Below, one piece after another: positions 32,284 through 40,873 of a DNA stretch of 64,000 nucleotides (the stretch's first letter is position 1; every line of letters starts with the position of its first letter). Source of the stretch: Pseudomonas sp. 102515 (GTDB lineage Bacteria; Pseudomonadota; Gammaproteobacteria; Pseudomonadales; Pseudomonadaceae). The translations under genes were made by a program, and so were the position numbers. The notes beneath the pieces were generated by a model that was not told where the DNA came from, did not search any database, and worked only from the letters and a program-made list of their open reading frames with translations. The DNA is taken from assembly GCF_031085165.1 (NCBI RefSeq), contig NZ_JAVHTY010000006.1:1-64000 (forward strand). The letters are read 5' to 3'.

Positions 32284-34701
32284 ATGCACCGCCATACCCG
32301 CTTCACACTGCATCCGCTGCGCCGCGCCCTGCGCGTCTTCGCCCTGGCCATGCCACTGGGCATCACCAGCCTGGCCACGTCCCAGGGCCTGGTCCAGGCA
32401 GAACCCCTGACTCAGGAATACCGCATCGAGGGGGGCAGTCTGGCCACGGTGGTGAGCACCTTCGCCGCCCAGAGCGGCGTGTTGCTGTCCGCGCCCGCCC
32501 AGAGGCTGGAAGGGCGGCGCAGTGCGGGCCTGCAAGGCCGCTACACGCCGGCCGAGGGTTTCCAGCAGATTCTCCAGGGCAGTGGCCTGCAGGCAGTGCG
32601 GCAGGCCGATGGCAGCTACCACCTGGAGTCGGCGGCCACGAGCGGGGTGACCGCCCTCAGCGAGACCACGGTGACCGGCTTCGCCCTGGGCAACGCCCTG
32701 GGCGAGACCGACGGCTATCTCGCCACCCACAGCGACGTGGCCACCAAGACCAGCAAGGGGTTGCTGGAAACCTCCCAGTCGGTCTCGGTGGTGACCCGCG
32801 AACAGATCGATGACCAGGGCGCCAAGACCGTGCAGCAGGCCATGAAATACACCCCGGGCATCTTCACCGGCCAGATCGGCGCCTCCAATCGCTACGACTA
32901 CGTGGTGATGCGCGGCTTCGCCGACAACAGCGTCGACAATGTCTTTCTCGACGGCCTCAAGACCATGGGCGACAGCGGCACCTTCAGCTCGCTGCAGGTC
33001 GATCCCTATTTCCTCGAACGCATCGACGTGGTGAAGGGACCGGCCTCGGTGCTCTATGGCCGCAGCCTGCCGGGCGGTCTGGTGGCCCTGACCAGCAAGA
33101 AGCCGCTGTACCAGCCCTATCACCAGGTCCAGGCCACCCTGGGTAATCTTGGCCAGCATGGCGCCGGCTTCGATTTCGGCGGACCGCTGGACGGGGAGGG
33201 GCGCATCGCCTATCGCCTGGTGGGTCTGGCGCAGCACAGCGACACCCAGTTCGATCATGTGGAGGAAGAGCGCTATGCCCTGGCGCCCAGCCTGGCCATC
33301 GACCTGAGCGACGACACCACCCTGACCCTGCAGGCCTATCTGCAAAAGGACCCGGATGGCGGCTACCACAGTGGTGTCCCAGCCGAAGGCAGCCTCTATC
33401 GCCGCAATGGCCGCTACATCAGCAACCACTTCTTCGACGGCGAACCCGACCACGACAAATTCGAGCGGACCCAGCAGATGGTCGGCTATCAGTTCGAGCA
33501 CAGGTTCAACGACGTCTGGAGCGCGCGGCAGAATTTCCGCTATGCCAAGTCGCGGGTCGAGCTTGAGCAGGTCTATGGCTACGGCTATGTCGGCAACGGC
33601 GACCTGCTCAATCGCTACTACTCCGGCGGCCGGGAAAACCTGCACGCCTATACCCTGGACAACCTGGTGCAGGCGGACTTCGACTGGGCGGGCAGCCGCC
33701 ATACGCTGCTGGCCGGCCTGGACTACCAGCGCCGCTGGACCCACGTCGATTGGCCCAGTGGCACGGCGGATCCGCTGGATGCCTTCGAGCCGAGCTATGG
33801 CGGCGGGGTGGCGATCTCTCCCGGCAGCGAGTATCGCCGTGAGCTGGAGCAGACCGGTGTCTACCTGCAGGATCTGATCGAACTGGATCGCTGGCGCCTT
33901 TCGCTCGGCCTGCGTCAGGACTGGGTGGAGATCGGCATCGAGGATCGCCAGGCGGGTACCCGCAGCAGCGCGCGTCGCGGCCAGGCCAGCGGGCGCGCCG
34001 GAGCGCTCTATCTGTTCGACAATGGCCTGGCGCCCTACCTGAGTTATTCCACGTCCTTCAACCCCAATGCCTACAACGACGCCGCGGGCAATCCCCTGGA
34101 GCCCACCGAGGGCAAGCAGTGGGAGCTGGGCCTGAAATACCAGCCGCCGGGCAGCGCCAGCTTCTATACCGCCTCGCTGTTCCACATCACCCAGGAAAAC
34201 GTGGCGACCAAGTTGCCCCAGGAAGACTTCTATTCCTCGGTGGGCGAGATCCGCTCCCGTGGCCTGGAGCTGGAGGGCCATCTGCAACTGGCCGAGCGGC
34301 TCAAGCTGCTGGGTAGCTACACCTTCACCGATATCGAGTACACCCAGGCGCTGGACGGCACCCAGGGCAATACGCCGAACCAGGCGCCTCGGCACCAGGC
34401 GTCGCTGTGGGGGCAATACGAGCTGACGGGGCCCCTGGCGGGCTTCAGCGTCGGCGCCGGCGCACGCTACGTGGGCACCAGCTGGGCGGACAAGGCCAAC
34501 ACCCGCAAGGTACCGGCCTACACCCTGGTGGACGCCATGCTCGCCTATGACTTCACCCGCCTGGGGCTGCCGGGGCTGAACGCGCGGGTCAATGCCAACA
34601 ACCTGCTGGGCAAGGACTATGTGGCGTCCTGCTACAGCCTGGACTTCTGCTATTTCGGGGAGGAGCGCAACGTGACCGCGACGGTCAGCTACAGCTTCTA
34701 G
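32284..34701 (+). CDS. TonB-dependent siderophore receptor with signalling domain
   Basis: This 805-residue outer-membrane transporter has a signal peptide (about 1-38) and then an STN signalling domain (about 40-115, EYRIEGGSLATVVSTFAAQSG) that contacts the FecR protein. The plug follows (about 140-260, SQSVSVVTREQIDDQGAKTV and VDVVKGPASVLYGRSLPGG). The 22-stranded barrel ends in the expected aromatic VSYSF. The start is the ATG behind GAGG; longer frames are unlikely. The siderophore cannot be read off reliably; a hydroxamate (FoxA/FhuA-like) ligand is one possibility. Confidence 0.93.
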   Translation: MHRHTRFTLHPLRRALRVFALAMPLGITSLATSQGLVQAEPLTQEYRIEGGSLATVVSTFAAQSGVLLSAPAQRLEGRRSAGLQGRYTPAEGFQQILQGSGLQAVRQADGSYHLESAATSGVTALSETTVTGFALGNALGETDGYLATHSDVATKTSKGLLETSQSVSVVTREQIDDQGAKTVQQAMKYTPGIFTGQIGASNRYDYVVMRGFADNSVDNVFLDGLKTMGDSGTFSSLQVDPYFLERIDVVKGPASVLYGRSLPGGLVALTSKKPLYQPYHQVQATLGNLGQHGAGFDFGGPLDGEGRIAYRLVGLAQHSDTQFDHVEEERYALAPSLAIDLSDDTTLTLQAYLQKDPDGGYHSGVPAEGSLYRRNGRYISNHFFDGEPDHDKFERTQQMVGYQFEHRFNDVWSARQNFRYAKSRVELEQVYGYGYVGNGDLLNRYYSGGRENLHAYTLDNLVQADFDWAGSRHTLLAGLDYQRRWTHVDWPSGTADPLDAFEPSYGGGVAISPGSEYRRELEQTGVYLQDLIELDRWRLSLGLRQDWVEIGIEDRQAGTRSSARRGQASGRAGALYLFDNGLAPYLSYSTSFNPNAYNDAAGNPLEPTEGKQWELGLKYQPPGSASFYTASLFHITQENVATKLPQEDFYSSVGEIRSRGLELEGHLQLAERLKLLGSYTFTDIEYTQALDGTQGNTPNQAPRHQASLWGQYELTGPLAGFSVGAGARYVGTSWADKANTRKVPAYTLVDAMLAYDFTRLGLPGLNARVNANNLLGKDYVASCYSLDFCYFGEERNVTATVSYSF

Positions 34702-34705
34702 CCGC

Positions 34706-34737
34706 CCAGGGTCCTGCCACTCGGGGCAGGACCCTGG
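34706..34737. terminator. Strong hairpin between convergent receptor and anr genes
   Basis: A 13-bp perfect stem (CCAGGGTCCTGCC / GGCAGGACCCTGG) with a 6-nt loop fills the gap between two convergent stop codons. T runs are absent. It probably acts as a bidirectional transcript end. Confidence 0.75.
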
Positions 34738-34739
34738 CC

Positions 34740-35471
34740 TCAACCTTCCAGTTGGCCGCCCGCGAGGGCGCAGAGGCGGGCGGAATCGAGGATGCGCACC
34801 TCCTTGCCTTCCGCCGCCAGCACGCCGCTCTGCTGGAAGCGGGTGAAGACGCGCGATACGGTTTCCACCGCCAGGCCGAGGAAGTTGCCGATCTCGTTGC
34901 GCGACATGCTCAGGCGGAATTGCTGGGCGGAAAAGCCGCGGGCATGGAAGCGCGCGGAGAGATTGACCAGGAAGGTGGCGATGCGCTCGTCGGCGCTCTT
35001 CTTCGACAAGAGCACCATCATCTGCTGGTCGTCGCGGATCTCCCGGCTCATCACCCGCAGCAGCTGGCGGCGCAATTGCGGCAGCTGCTCGGAGAGTTCG
35101 TCCAGGCGCTCGAAGGGGATCTCGCAGACGGTGGTGGTCTCCAGCGCCCGGGCCGAGACCGGATAGCGCTCGGTGTCCATGCCCGACAGGCCGACCAGTT
35201 CGCTGGGCAGGTGGAAGCCGGTGATCTGCTCCTCGCCGGCATCGCTCAGGCTGCTGGTGCGCAGGGCGCCGGAGCGCACCGCATAGACCGAGCCGAAGGT
35301 ATCGCCCTGGCGGAACAGGTGGTCACCCTTGGCCAGCGGCCGGCCACGCTTGACGATCTGGTCGAGGGCGTCCAGGTCTTTCAGATCGAGCGACAGCGGC
35401 AGGCACAGCGAGGCGAGGCTGCAATCCTTGCAATGGGCCTGGGCGTTGCGCAGCTTGAGGGGCTCGGTCAT
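34740..35471 (-). CDS. anr: Anaerobic regulator Anr (Fnr/Crp family)
   Basis: This 243-residue oxygen sensor and transcription regulator carries the iron-sulfur ligands in [10 protein letters not shown] near the N terminus plus a fourth Cys in TTTVCEIPF (about 118). The nucleotide-binding-like beta roll spans about 25-140, and the C-terminal helix-turn-helix reads [23 protein letters not shown]. Length and text match Pseudomonas Anr closely. The ATG at 35471 (MTEPLKL) is chosen; the frame remains open 20 residues upstream. hemN with an Anr box lies upstream, the usual pairing. Confidence 0.96.
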   Translation of the reverse strand: MTEPLKLRNAQAHCKDCSLASLCLPLSLDLKDLDALDQIVKRGRPLAKGDHLFRQGDTFGSVYAVRSGALRTSSLSDAGEEQITGFHLPSELVGLSGMDTERYPVSARALETTTVCEIPFERLDELSEQLPQLRRQLLRVMSREIRDDQQMMVLLSKKSADERIATFLVNLSARFHARGFSAQQFRLSMSRNEIGNFLGLAVETVSRVFTRFQQSGVLAAEGKEVRILDSARLCALAGGQLEG

Positions 35472-35534
35472 GGGGGAAGATCGCTTCTCGTCTGGTTCCA
35501 AAGGTCTAACTTTAGCAGTCGTGGCAGGCATGGG

Positions 35535-36917
35535 TCATATCACCCGGGAAAAGCGCTGATTGTCATGGTCCGCCAGATAGCGGTCGAACAGCATGCACAG
35601 GGCGCGGATCAGCAGGCGGCCCGGCGCCAGCACCTTTAAGCCGCGCGCATCGAGACGGATCAGGCCGTCGGCGGCCATGGCGTCGAGGTGCGGCCAGGCA
35701 TCGGCGAAGTACTGGCGGAAATCCAGTTCGCAGCTGCGCTCGATGGCGGCGAAATCCAGCTGGAAGTGGCAGACCAGCTGGGCGATCACCGCGCCGCGGA
35801 TGCGGTCGTCCCGCGAGCGACGCAGGCCGCGGGCCACCGCCAATTCGCCCTGGCCCAGGCGTTCCTGGTAGCGGGCGAGATCGGGGGTGTTCTGGCAGAG
35901 CACCTCGCCCACCTGGCTGATGGCGGAGACGCCCAGGCCCAGCAGGTCACAGTGGCCGTGAGTGGTGTAGCCCTGGAAGTTGCGCTGCAGGGTGCCGTCC
36001 TCCTGGGCGATGGCCAGGTCGTCGTCGGGCAGGGCGAAGTGGTCCATGCCGATGTAGCGATAGCCGGCGGCCAGCAGCTGTTCCACTGTGCGCTGCAGCA
36101 TCTCCAGCTTGGCCGCGGGGTCCGGCAGTTCGCTGGCTTCGATGCGCCGCTGCGGCGCAAAGCGCTGCGGCAGATGGGCGTAGTTGAACACCGACAGGCG
36201 ATGGGGCTGCAAGTCCAGTACCCGCTCCACGGTGTGGGCGAAGCTGGCCGGGGTCTGCCGTGGCAGGCCGTAGATGAGGTCCAGGTTGATGGAGCGATAG
36301 TCGAGGGCGCGGGCGGCCTCCACCAGGGTGCGGGTGTCGTCGAAGGGCTGCAGGCGATTGATCGCCAACTGCACCTGCAGGTCCAGGTCCTGGACGCCGA
36401 AGCTGACGCGGTTGAAGCCCAGCTCGCGCAACAGGCCCATGGTGCTCCAGTCGGCTTCGCGCGGATCGATCTCGATGGAGTAGTCACCACGGTCGTCGTC
36501 GGCCAGGGTGAAGTGACGGCGCAGGTCGGCCATCAGCTCGCGCAGCTGCATGGGATTGAGAAAGGTCGGGGTGCCGCCGCCGAGGTGCAGCTGTTCCACC
36601 CGCTGCCCGCCATCCAGGTGCCGGCTGGTGAGGATCATCTCCTGGCGCAGGGCGTGGAGGTAGGCGGCGCTGCGGCTGCGGTCCTTGGTGATGACCTTGT
36701 TGCAGGCGCAGTAGTAGCAGATGTTGGCGCAGAAGGGTACGTGCAGGTAGAGCGACAGCGGTCGTCCGGCCTGGCGACTCAGGCGCAGGGCGCCGAGCTG
36801 GTCGAAGGGGCCGATGCCGTCGTGGAATTGCACGGCGGTGGGGTAGGAGGTGTAGCGGGGGCCGGCGCGATCGTAGCGGGCGATGAGGTCGGCGTCCCAG
36901 GCGAGGGCGGCTGTCAT
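35535..36917 (-). CDS. hemN: Oxygen-independent coproporphyrinogen III oxidase
   Basis: This 460-residue radical-SAM enzyme makes protoporphyrinogen for heme without oxygen. The iron-sulfur motif C-x3-C-x2-C lies in HVPFCANICYYCACN (about residues 60-74). SAM-binding GGGTPTFL follows, then EIDPRE and the HemN C-terminal domain. The ATG at 36917 follows GGAG. A much longer upstream open frame is not protein-like. A perfect Anr box lies 56-69 bases upstream, so induction under low oxygen by the neighbouring anr product is expected. Confidence 0.97.
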   Translation of the reverse strand: MTAALAWDADLIARYDRAGPRYTSYPTAVQFHDGIGPFDQLGALRLSRQAGRPLSLYLHVPFCANICYYCACNKVITKDRSRSAAYLHALRQEMILTSRHLDGGQRVEQLHLGGGTPTFLNPMQLRELMADLRRHFTLADDDRGDYSIEIDPREADWSTMGLLRELGFNRVSFGVQDLDLQVQLAINRLQPFDDTRTLVEAARALDYRSINLDLIYGLPRQTPASFAHTVERVLDLQPHRLSVFNYAHLPQRFAPQRRIEASELPDPAAKLEMLQRTVEQLLAAGYRYIGMDHFALPDDDLAIAQEDGTLQRNFQGYTTHGHCDLLGLGVSAISQVGEVLCQNTPDLARYQERLGQGELAVARGLRRSRDDRIRGAVIAQLVCHFQLDFAAIERSCELDFRQYFADAWPHLDAMAADGLIRLDARGLKVLAPGRLLIRALCMLFDRYLADHDNQRFSRVI

Positions 36918-36972
36918 GCCGGGCTCCAATGGTTTCGAGGTGCCCAGTGTGAGGCGCACGGCCCGCGCTTTA

Positions 36973-36986
36973 TTGATCCAGATCAA
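36973..36986. promoter_or_regulatory. Anr/Fnr box
   Basis: TTGATCCAGATCAA is a perfect TTGAT-N4-ATCAA palindrome between hemN (start 36917, leftward) and the hydrolase gene (start 37030, rightward). Confidence 0.93.
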
Positions 36987-37029
36987 TGGATAGCCGGTTA
37001 AGCTTTGGCGTTTGGACGAGGAGTAGCCC

Positions 37030-37677
37030 ATGGCAGACGAGTTGTACCTCGACAGCTTCCGCGAATGCCGACCCGCGGGTCCGCCGCTGGCGACCCTGTT
37101 GCTGGCCCATGGGGCGGGGGCGGGGATGGACAGCCCCTTCATGCAGCAGCTGGCCGAGGAGCTGGCCGGGCGTGAGATCCGCACCCTGAGATTCGACTTT
37201 CCCTACATGGCGCGGGCCCGCGCCGAAGGCAAACGGCGCCCGCCGAATCCGGCGCCGGTCCTGCTGGAGCACTGGCGGGCCATGGTCGCCACCTGGCGCG
37301 CGGCAGAAAGTGGGCCGCTGTGGCTGGCGGGCAAGTCCATGGGCGGGCGGATGGCCAGTCTGCTGGCCGATGAACTGGGCGCGGTGGGCCTCGTCTGCCT
37401 GGGCTATCCCTTCCATCCGGCCGGCAAGCCCGAGCGGCTGCGCACCGAACACCTGGCGACCCTGGCCACGCCGACGCTGATCGTCCAGGGCGAGCGGGAT
37501 GCCCTGGGCACCCGTGCGGAGGTGGCCGGTTATGCCCTGGCGCCGACCATCGAGGTGCAGTGGATCGCCACCGGCGACCACGATCTCAAGCCGCTCAAGA
37601 GCAGCGGCCTGAGCCAGACCCAGGCGCTGATGGAGACGGCGGCCTGGGTGGCGGCCTTCGTGCGGACCAGCGGCTAG
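37030..37677 (+). CDS. Alpha/beta hydrolase of the KANL3/Tex30-like type
   Basis: This 215-residue small hydrolase fold has LLLAHGAGAGMDSPFM as the oxyanion-side loop and the nucleophile serine in LAGKSMGGRMAS (about 111). An acid residue lies in QGERDALG (about 160) and the catalytic histidine in ATGDHDL (about 185). No signal peptide is seen. Substrates of this branch are unknown. AGGAG precedes the ATG. It ends overlapping the convergent rhodanese gene by four bases. Confidence 0.85.
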   Translation: MADELYLDSFRECRPAGPPLATLLLAHGAGAGMDSPFMQQLAEELAGREIRTLRFDFPYMARARAEGKRRPPNPAPVLLEHWRAMVATWRAAESGPLWLAGKSMGGRMASLLADELGAVGLVCLGYPFHPAGKPERLRTEHLATLATPTLIVQGERDALGTRAEVAGYALAPTIEVQWIATGDHDLKPLKSSGLSQTQALMETAAWVAAFVRTSG

Positions 37678-39242
37678 ATAACCCGGAAGCCACTGGTGCC
37701 ATCGCGCCGCAGCTGCTCGACCAGGCCGAATTCCCAGTCCAGGTAGGCTTGCATGGCCTCGCGCGGGGCATCGGTGCCTTCGTAAGGGCGCCGATAGCGA
37801 TCGCGCCGGGTCGACAGCAGTCGCGTCTCGCCGCCTTCCACCGGCAGACCCGCAGCCAGCCAGGCCGCGGTGCCGCCTTCAAGCAGCAGGACCGGCCGGT
37901 TGGTAATGGCCTGGACGTCGACGGCGGCGAAGGCGGCCAGTTGGCCACTGCCGCAGGTGAAGACATAGCGCTCGGCCGGTGGCAGCGCTGCCGGCAGATC
38001 GGCGCGCAGCACCCAGGCGGCGCCCGGGATGTGCCTCTGGACATAGTTGGCGCTGGCGGTGACATCCACCACCAGGGTGCCGGGCTCCGCCAGCAATTCC
38101 TGCAGGCGCGTTACCGAGATGCGCTCCACCGGCCCGGGTACGGGGGCTGGCGGCTGCCAGGGACCGGTGGCGCTCAGGGCGTCTGCCGGGATGGCGTCGA
38201 CCACCGCCACGTCCCAGCCCATCTGCGCCAGCCAGGAGGCGCTCATGTTGGCGCGCACGCCGTCGTCGTCCACCAGGGCCAGGCGGGCACCGCGTACCGG
38301 GGCGCTGTGATCGGTCTCCTGGACCAGCTGGCCACCTGGCGTCGAACGGGCACCGGACAGGTGGCCGGCGGCGAATTCCTCGGGGGTGCGGACATCGATC
38401 AGGTAGTTCGTCCGCCGCGCCTCGCTGCACCAGGCCTCCAGTTCGCTGAAGGCAAGGCGGGCGACCCCGGCGCGATCGGCGACCTGACGCGCGCGGCTCG
38501 CGGCGGTCGCCTGGGTCGCCGGCCTTACCGCACCGAAGCGGCGTTGCTGGCCGCGTTCCAGGGTCTGGCCGGCCAGGGTCCAGCCGATGGTACCGTTGCG
38601 CAGGGCGGCCACCGGATTGGGAATGCCGGCGTTGATCAGCGACTGGGCGCCGATCAGGCTGCGGGTACGGCCGGCGCAGTTGACGATGACCCGGGTCCGC
38701 GGATCGGGTGCCAGCTCGGCCACCCGCAGTACCAGTTCGGCACCCGGCACGCTGACTCCGCCGGGAATGCTCATCGTCTGGTATTCCTCGAAGCGGCGGG
38801 CGTCGAGGATCACCAGATCGGCCTGCTGATCCAGCAGCGCCTGGACCTCCTCGGCGGGCAGCGAGGGGGTATGGCGGCGGGCTTCCACCAGTTCGCCAAA
38901 GGCCTTGCTCGGCACGTTGACGTCGATGAAGAGTTCGCCGCCGCTGGCGCACCAGCCCGCCAGGCCACCCTCGAGCAAGGCCACGTCGGTGTAGCCGAGG
39001 GCGTGCAGGCGTTCGGCCGCGCGTTCCGCCAGGCCCTCGCCCGCGTCATAGAGGGTGATGGCCACGTCGCGCCGCGGCAGCCGTGACCAGGCTTCCAGCT
39101 CCAGGCGCGACAGCGGCAGATTGGCGGCCCACAGCGGATGGCCGGCGGCAAAGGGGTCTTCCTCGCGGACGTCGAGCAGGGCGACCTCGGTGCCGGCGAG
39201 CAGGGCCTGGCGGATGTCCTCGGCGGTGCGGATGGCGGTCAT
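37674..39242 (-). CDS. Multidomain rhodanese (thiosulfate sulfurtransferase-like)
   Basis: This 522-residue protein has four rhodanese-like domains in a row. Domain 2 (about 120-245) keeps the active-site loop CAGRTRS, and domain 4 (about 375-480) has CGSGQLA. Domains 1 and 3 carry Asp where the Cys should be (YDAGEG, VDDDGV), so they are probably structural. A sulfur-carrying or thiosulfate/polysulfide role is expected. The ATG at 39242 follows AGGAG and overlaps the dioxygenase stop (ATGA), so the dioxygenase-like gene and this one form one operon for cysteine or thiol sulfur handling. Confidence 0.9.
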   Translation of the reverse strand: MTAIRTAEDIRQALLAGTEVALLDVREEDPFAAGHPLWAANLPLSRLELEAWSRLPRRDVAITLYDAGEGLAERAAERLHALGYTDVALLEGGLAGWCASGGELFIDVNVPSKAFGELVEARRHTPSLPAEEVQALLDQQADLVILDARRFEEYQTMSIPGGVSVPGAELVLRVAELAPDPRTRVIVNCAGRTRSLIGAQSLINAGIPNPVAALRNGTIGWTLAGQTLERGQQRRFGAVRPATQATAASRARQVADRAGVARLAFSELEAWCSEARRTNYLIDVRTPEEFAAGHLSGARSTPGGQLVQETDHSAPVRGARLALVDDDGVRANMSASWLAQMGWDVAVVDAIPADALSATGPWQPPAPVPGPVERISVTRLQELLAEPGTLVVDVTASANYVQRHIPGAAWVLRADLPAALPPAERYVFTCGSGQLAAFAAVDVQAITNRPVLLLEGGTAAWLAAGLPVEGGETRLLSTRRDRYRRPYEGTDAPREAMQAYLDWEFGLVEQLRRDGTSGFRVI

Positions 39243-39841
39243 GGCGTGGCGGTCTCCTGGGAAAGGTCCCACAGGTTGGGCAGCTGGCGATTGGTGTAGC
39301 CGGAGATGAAGGGCTTTTCCTGGCCATCCGCGGCATAGACGGCGCGGCGCACGGCGCCGATGTTGCCGCCATAGACGTGGATGCTGATGGAGGTGCGGTC
39401 GGCATAGGCGTTGCTGACCTGGTGGATGTCGCCCACCCGCGGCGAGACCGCTTCCACCTGGCCCGGCTCCAGGCGCACGGGAGCGCCTTCCGGCAGCAGG
39501 CGGCCGGCGGGGTCGCGGGCGAAGCCCTGGGCGGTCTCGGCGCCGCGCAGCATGCCGATCAGACCCCAGGTGCGGTGGTCATGCACCGGCGTGGCCTGGC
39601 CCGGACCCCAGACGAAACTCACCACCGAGAAGCGCTGGCGGGCATCGGCATGGAGCAGGTACTGGCTGTAGCGCTCGGGGCGGGGCAGGGCGCAGTCCTC
39701 GGGCAGCCAGTCATCCTGGCGGACCAGCTCGCCGAGAAGGGCGGCGCCTCGCTGCAGCAGCTGCGGTTCGGCAGGGTATTCGTCGACCAGGGTGGCGAGG
39801 TCATGCAGGAACAGGCGCAGGCGGTCGAGCCTAAGGGTCAT
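39239..39841 (-). CDS. Cysteine dioxygenase-family enzyme
   Basis: This 200-residue cupin of the cysteine/3-mercaptopropionate dioxygenase family oxidises a thiol to a sulfinate with iron and oxygen. Metal ligands are HDHRTWG (two His, about 90) and a third His in SISIHVYGG (about 150). The ATG at 39841 follows GGAG; a GTG 12 bases upstream is an alternative. It is co-transcribed with the multidomain rhodanese, which would receive sulfur downstream. The exact thiol substrate cannot be told from sequence. Confidence 0.88.
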   Translation of the reverse strand: MTLRLDRLRLFLHDLATLVDEYPAEPQLLQRGAALLGELVRQDDWLPEDCALPRPERYSQYLLHADARQRFSVVSFVWGPGQATPVHDHRTWGLIGMLRGAETAQGFARDPAGRLLPEGAPVRLEPGQVEAVSPRVGDIHQVSNAYADRTSISIHVYGGNIGAVRRAVYAADGQEKPFISGYTNRQLPNLWDLSQETATP

Positions 39842-39911
39842 GGAGGGCTCCACGGGTAAGGCGGGTGGGCAATGACGGCCATTAAAGCAAGGCTGAGGCC
39901 CAGGACGTTAT

Positions 39912-40000
39912 ATCGATTGGTTCTGTGCTGAAAACCAAGAGTCGCATAATTACCTATTTAGGTTATCCGTGAGGTGCATATTAGGTTATGCGCAATCGAT
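39912..40000. promoter_or_regulatory. Nested inverted repeats between the dioxygenase and aldolase genes
   Basis: Outer arms are ATCGATTG (39912) and CAATCGAT (39993), with inner arms CGCATAA (39943) and TTATGCG (39986). Two copies of TAGGTTAT lie within (39959-39965 region and 39983). This AT-rich 230-bp gap between divergent sulfur genes probably holds operators for a LysR-type regulator such as CysB, which is inference. Confidence 0.5.
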
Positions 40001-40093
40001 ATTTCCGTCTCGGCGGCTCACAACGTTAGGTTCTAAGCAGACCAGGGCAACGCCCGTCGCCCTGGCGCCTCTTCTGCTTTCGGAGCCCCCTGC

Positions 40094-40873
40094 ATGACCG
40101 CCTTCCACAACGCCCTCGCCAGCGTCCGCGCCCAGGTGTCCGCCGCCGAATGGGAGGCGCGAGTCAAGCTCGCCGCCGCCTATCGCCTCGCCGCCCGCGA
40201 ACGCTGGACCGACCATATCTACACCCACTTTTCGCTGCGGGTGCCGGGGCCGGAAGCGCACTTCCTGATCAATCCCTTCGGCCAGACTTTCGACGAGATC
40301 ACCGCCTCTTCGCTGGTGAAGGTGGACATCGATGGCGAGATCGTCCTCGACCCCACCGGGCTCGGCATCAACCCGGCCGGCTACGTGATCCACAGCGCCA
40401 TCCATCGTGCCCAGCCGGAGCTCCATGCGGTGCTGCACACCCACACGGCCGCGGGCATCGGCGTCTCCGCCCAGCGCGGCGGACTGCTGATGCTTTCCCA
40501 GCACGCCATGAGGTTCTTCGGCCGCCTGGCCTATCACGGCTACGAGGGCGTGGCCCTGGATCTGGATGAGCAGAGCCGGCTGGTGGCCGACCTCGGAACG
40601 CACCCGGCGATGATCCTCTGCAACCATGGGTTGCTGACTGTGGGTGCGAGTCTGGAGGAGGCCTTCTGGCACCTCTATTACCTGGAGCGCGCCTGCGCGG
40701 CGCAACTGGCGGCCCAGAGCGGCGCTGCCGAGCTGGTGATCGCCGCGGACGCCGTCGCGCAGAAGGTCAGCGAGCTCATCCCCGGCAACCTGGCGCGCGG
40801 CGCCCATGTCCGTCACTGGGAAGCGGCGGTGCGCCAACTGGAGCGCCACGAGGGCCGGGAGTACGCGCAATGA
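40094..40873 (+). CDS. Class II aldolase/adducin-family protein
   Basis: This 259-residue zinc enzyme of the fuculose-aldolase fold has metal-binding HTHTAAG (about 115) and the third His in CNHGLLTVG (about 176). The N-terminal ARERWTDHIYTHFSLRVPG is typical of the adducin-like subgroup. Substrates are not known for this subgroup. It is the first gene of a unit and overlaps the next start by four bases (ATGA), which suggests a linked role with the sulfonate-type binding proteins. Confidence 0.9.
   Translation: MTAFHNALASVRAQVSAAEWEARVKLAAAYRLAARERWTDHIYTHFSLRVPGPEAHFLINPFGQTFDEITASSLVKVDIDGEIVLDPTGLGINPAGYVIHSAIHRAQPELHAVLHTHTAAGIGVSAQRGGLLMLSQHAMRFFGRLAYHGYEGVALDLDEQSRLVADLGTHPAMILCNHGLLTVGASLEEAFWHLYYLERACAAQLAAQSGAAELVIAADAVAQKVSELIPGNLARGAHVRHWEAAVRQLERHEGREYAQ

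Noticed and set aside
32101..34743. 880-codon open frame on the minus strand opposite the TonB receptor
   Set aside because: Antisense shadow of a receptor gene with clear signal peptide, plug and barrel.
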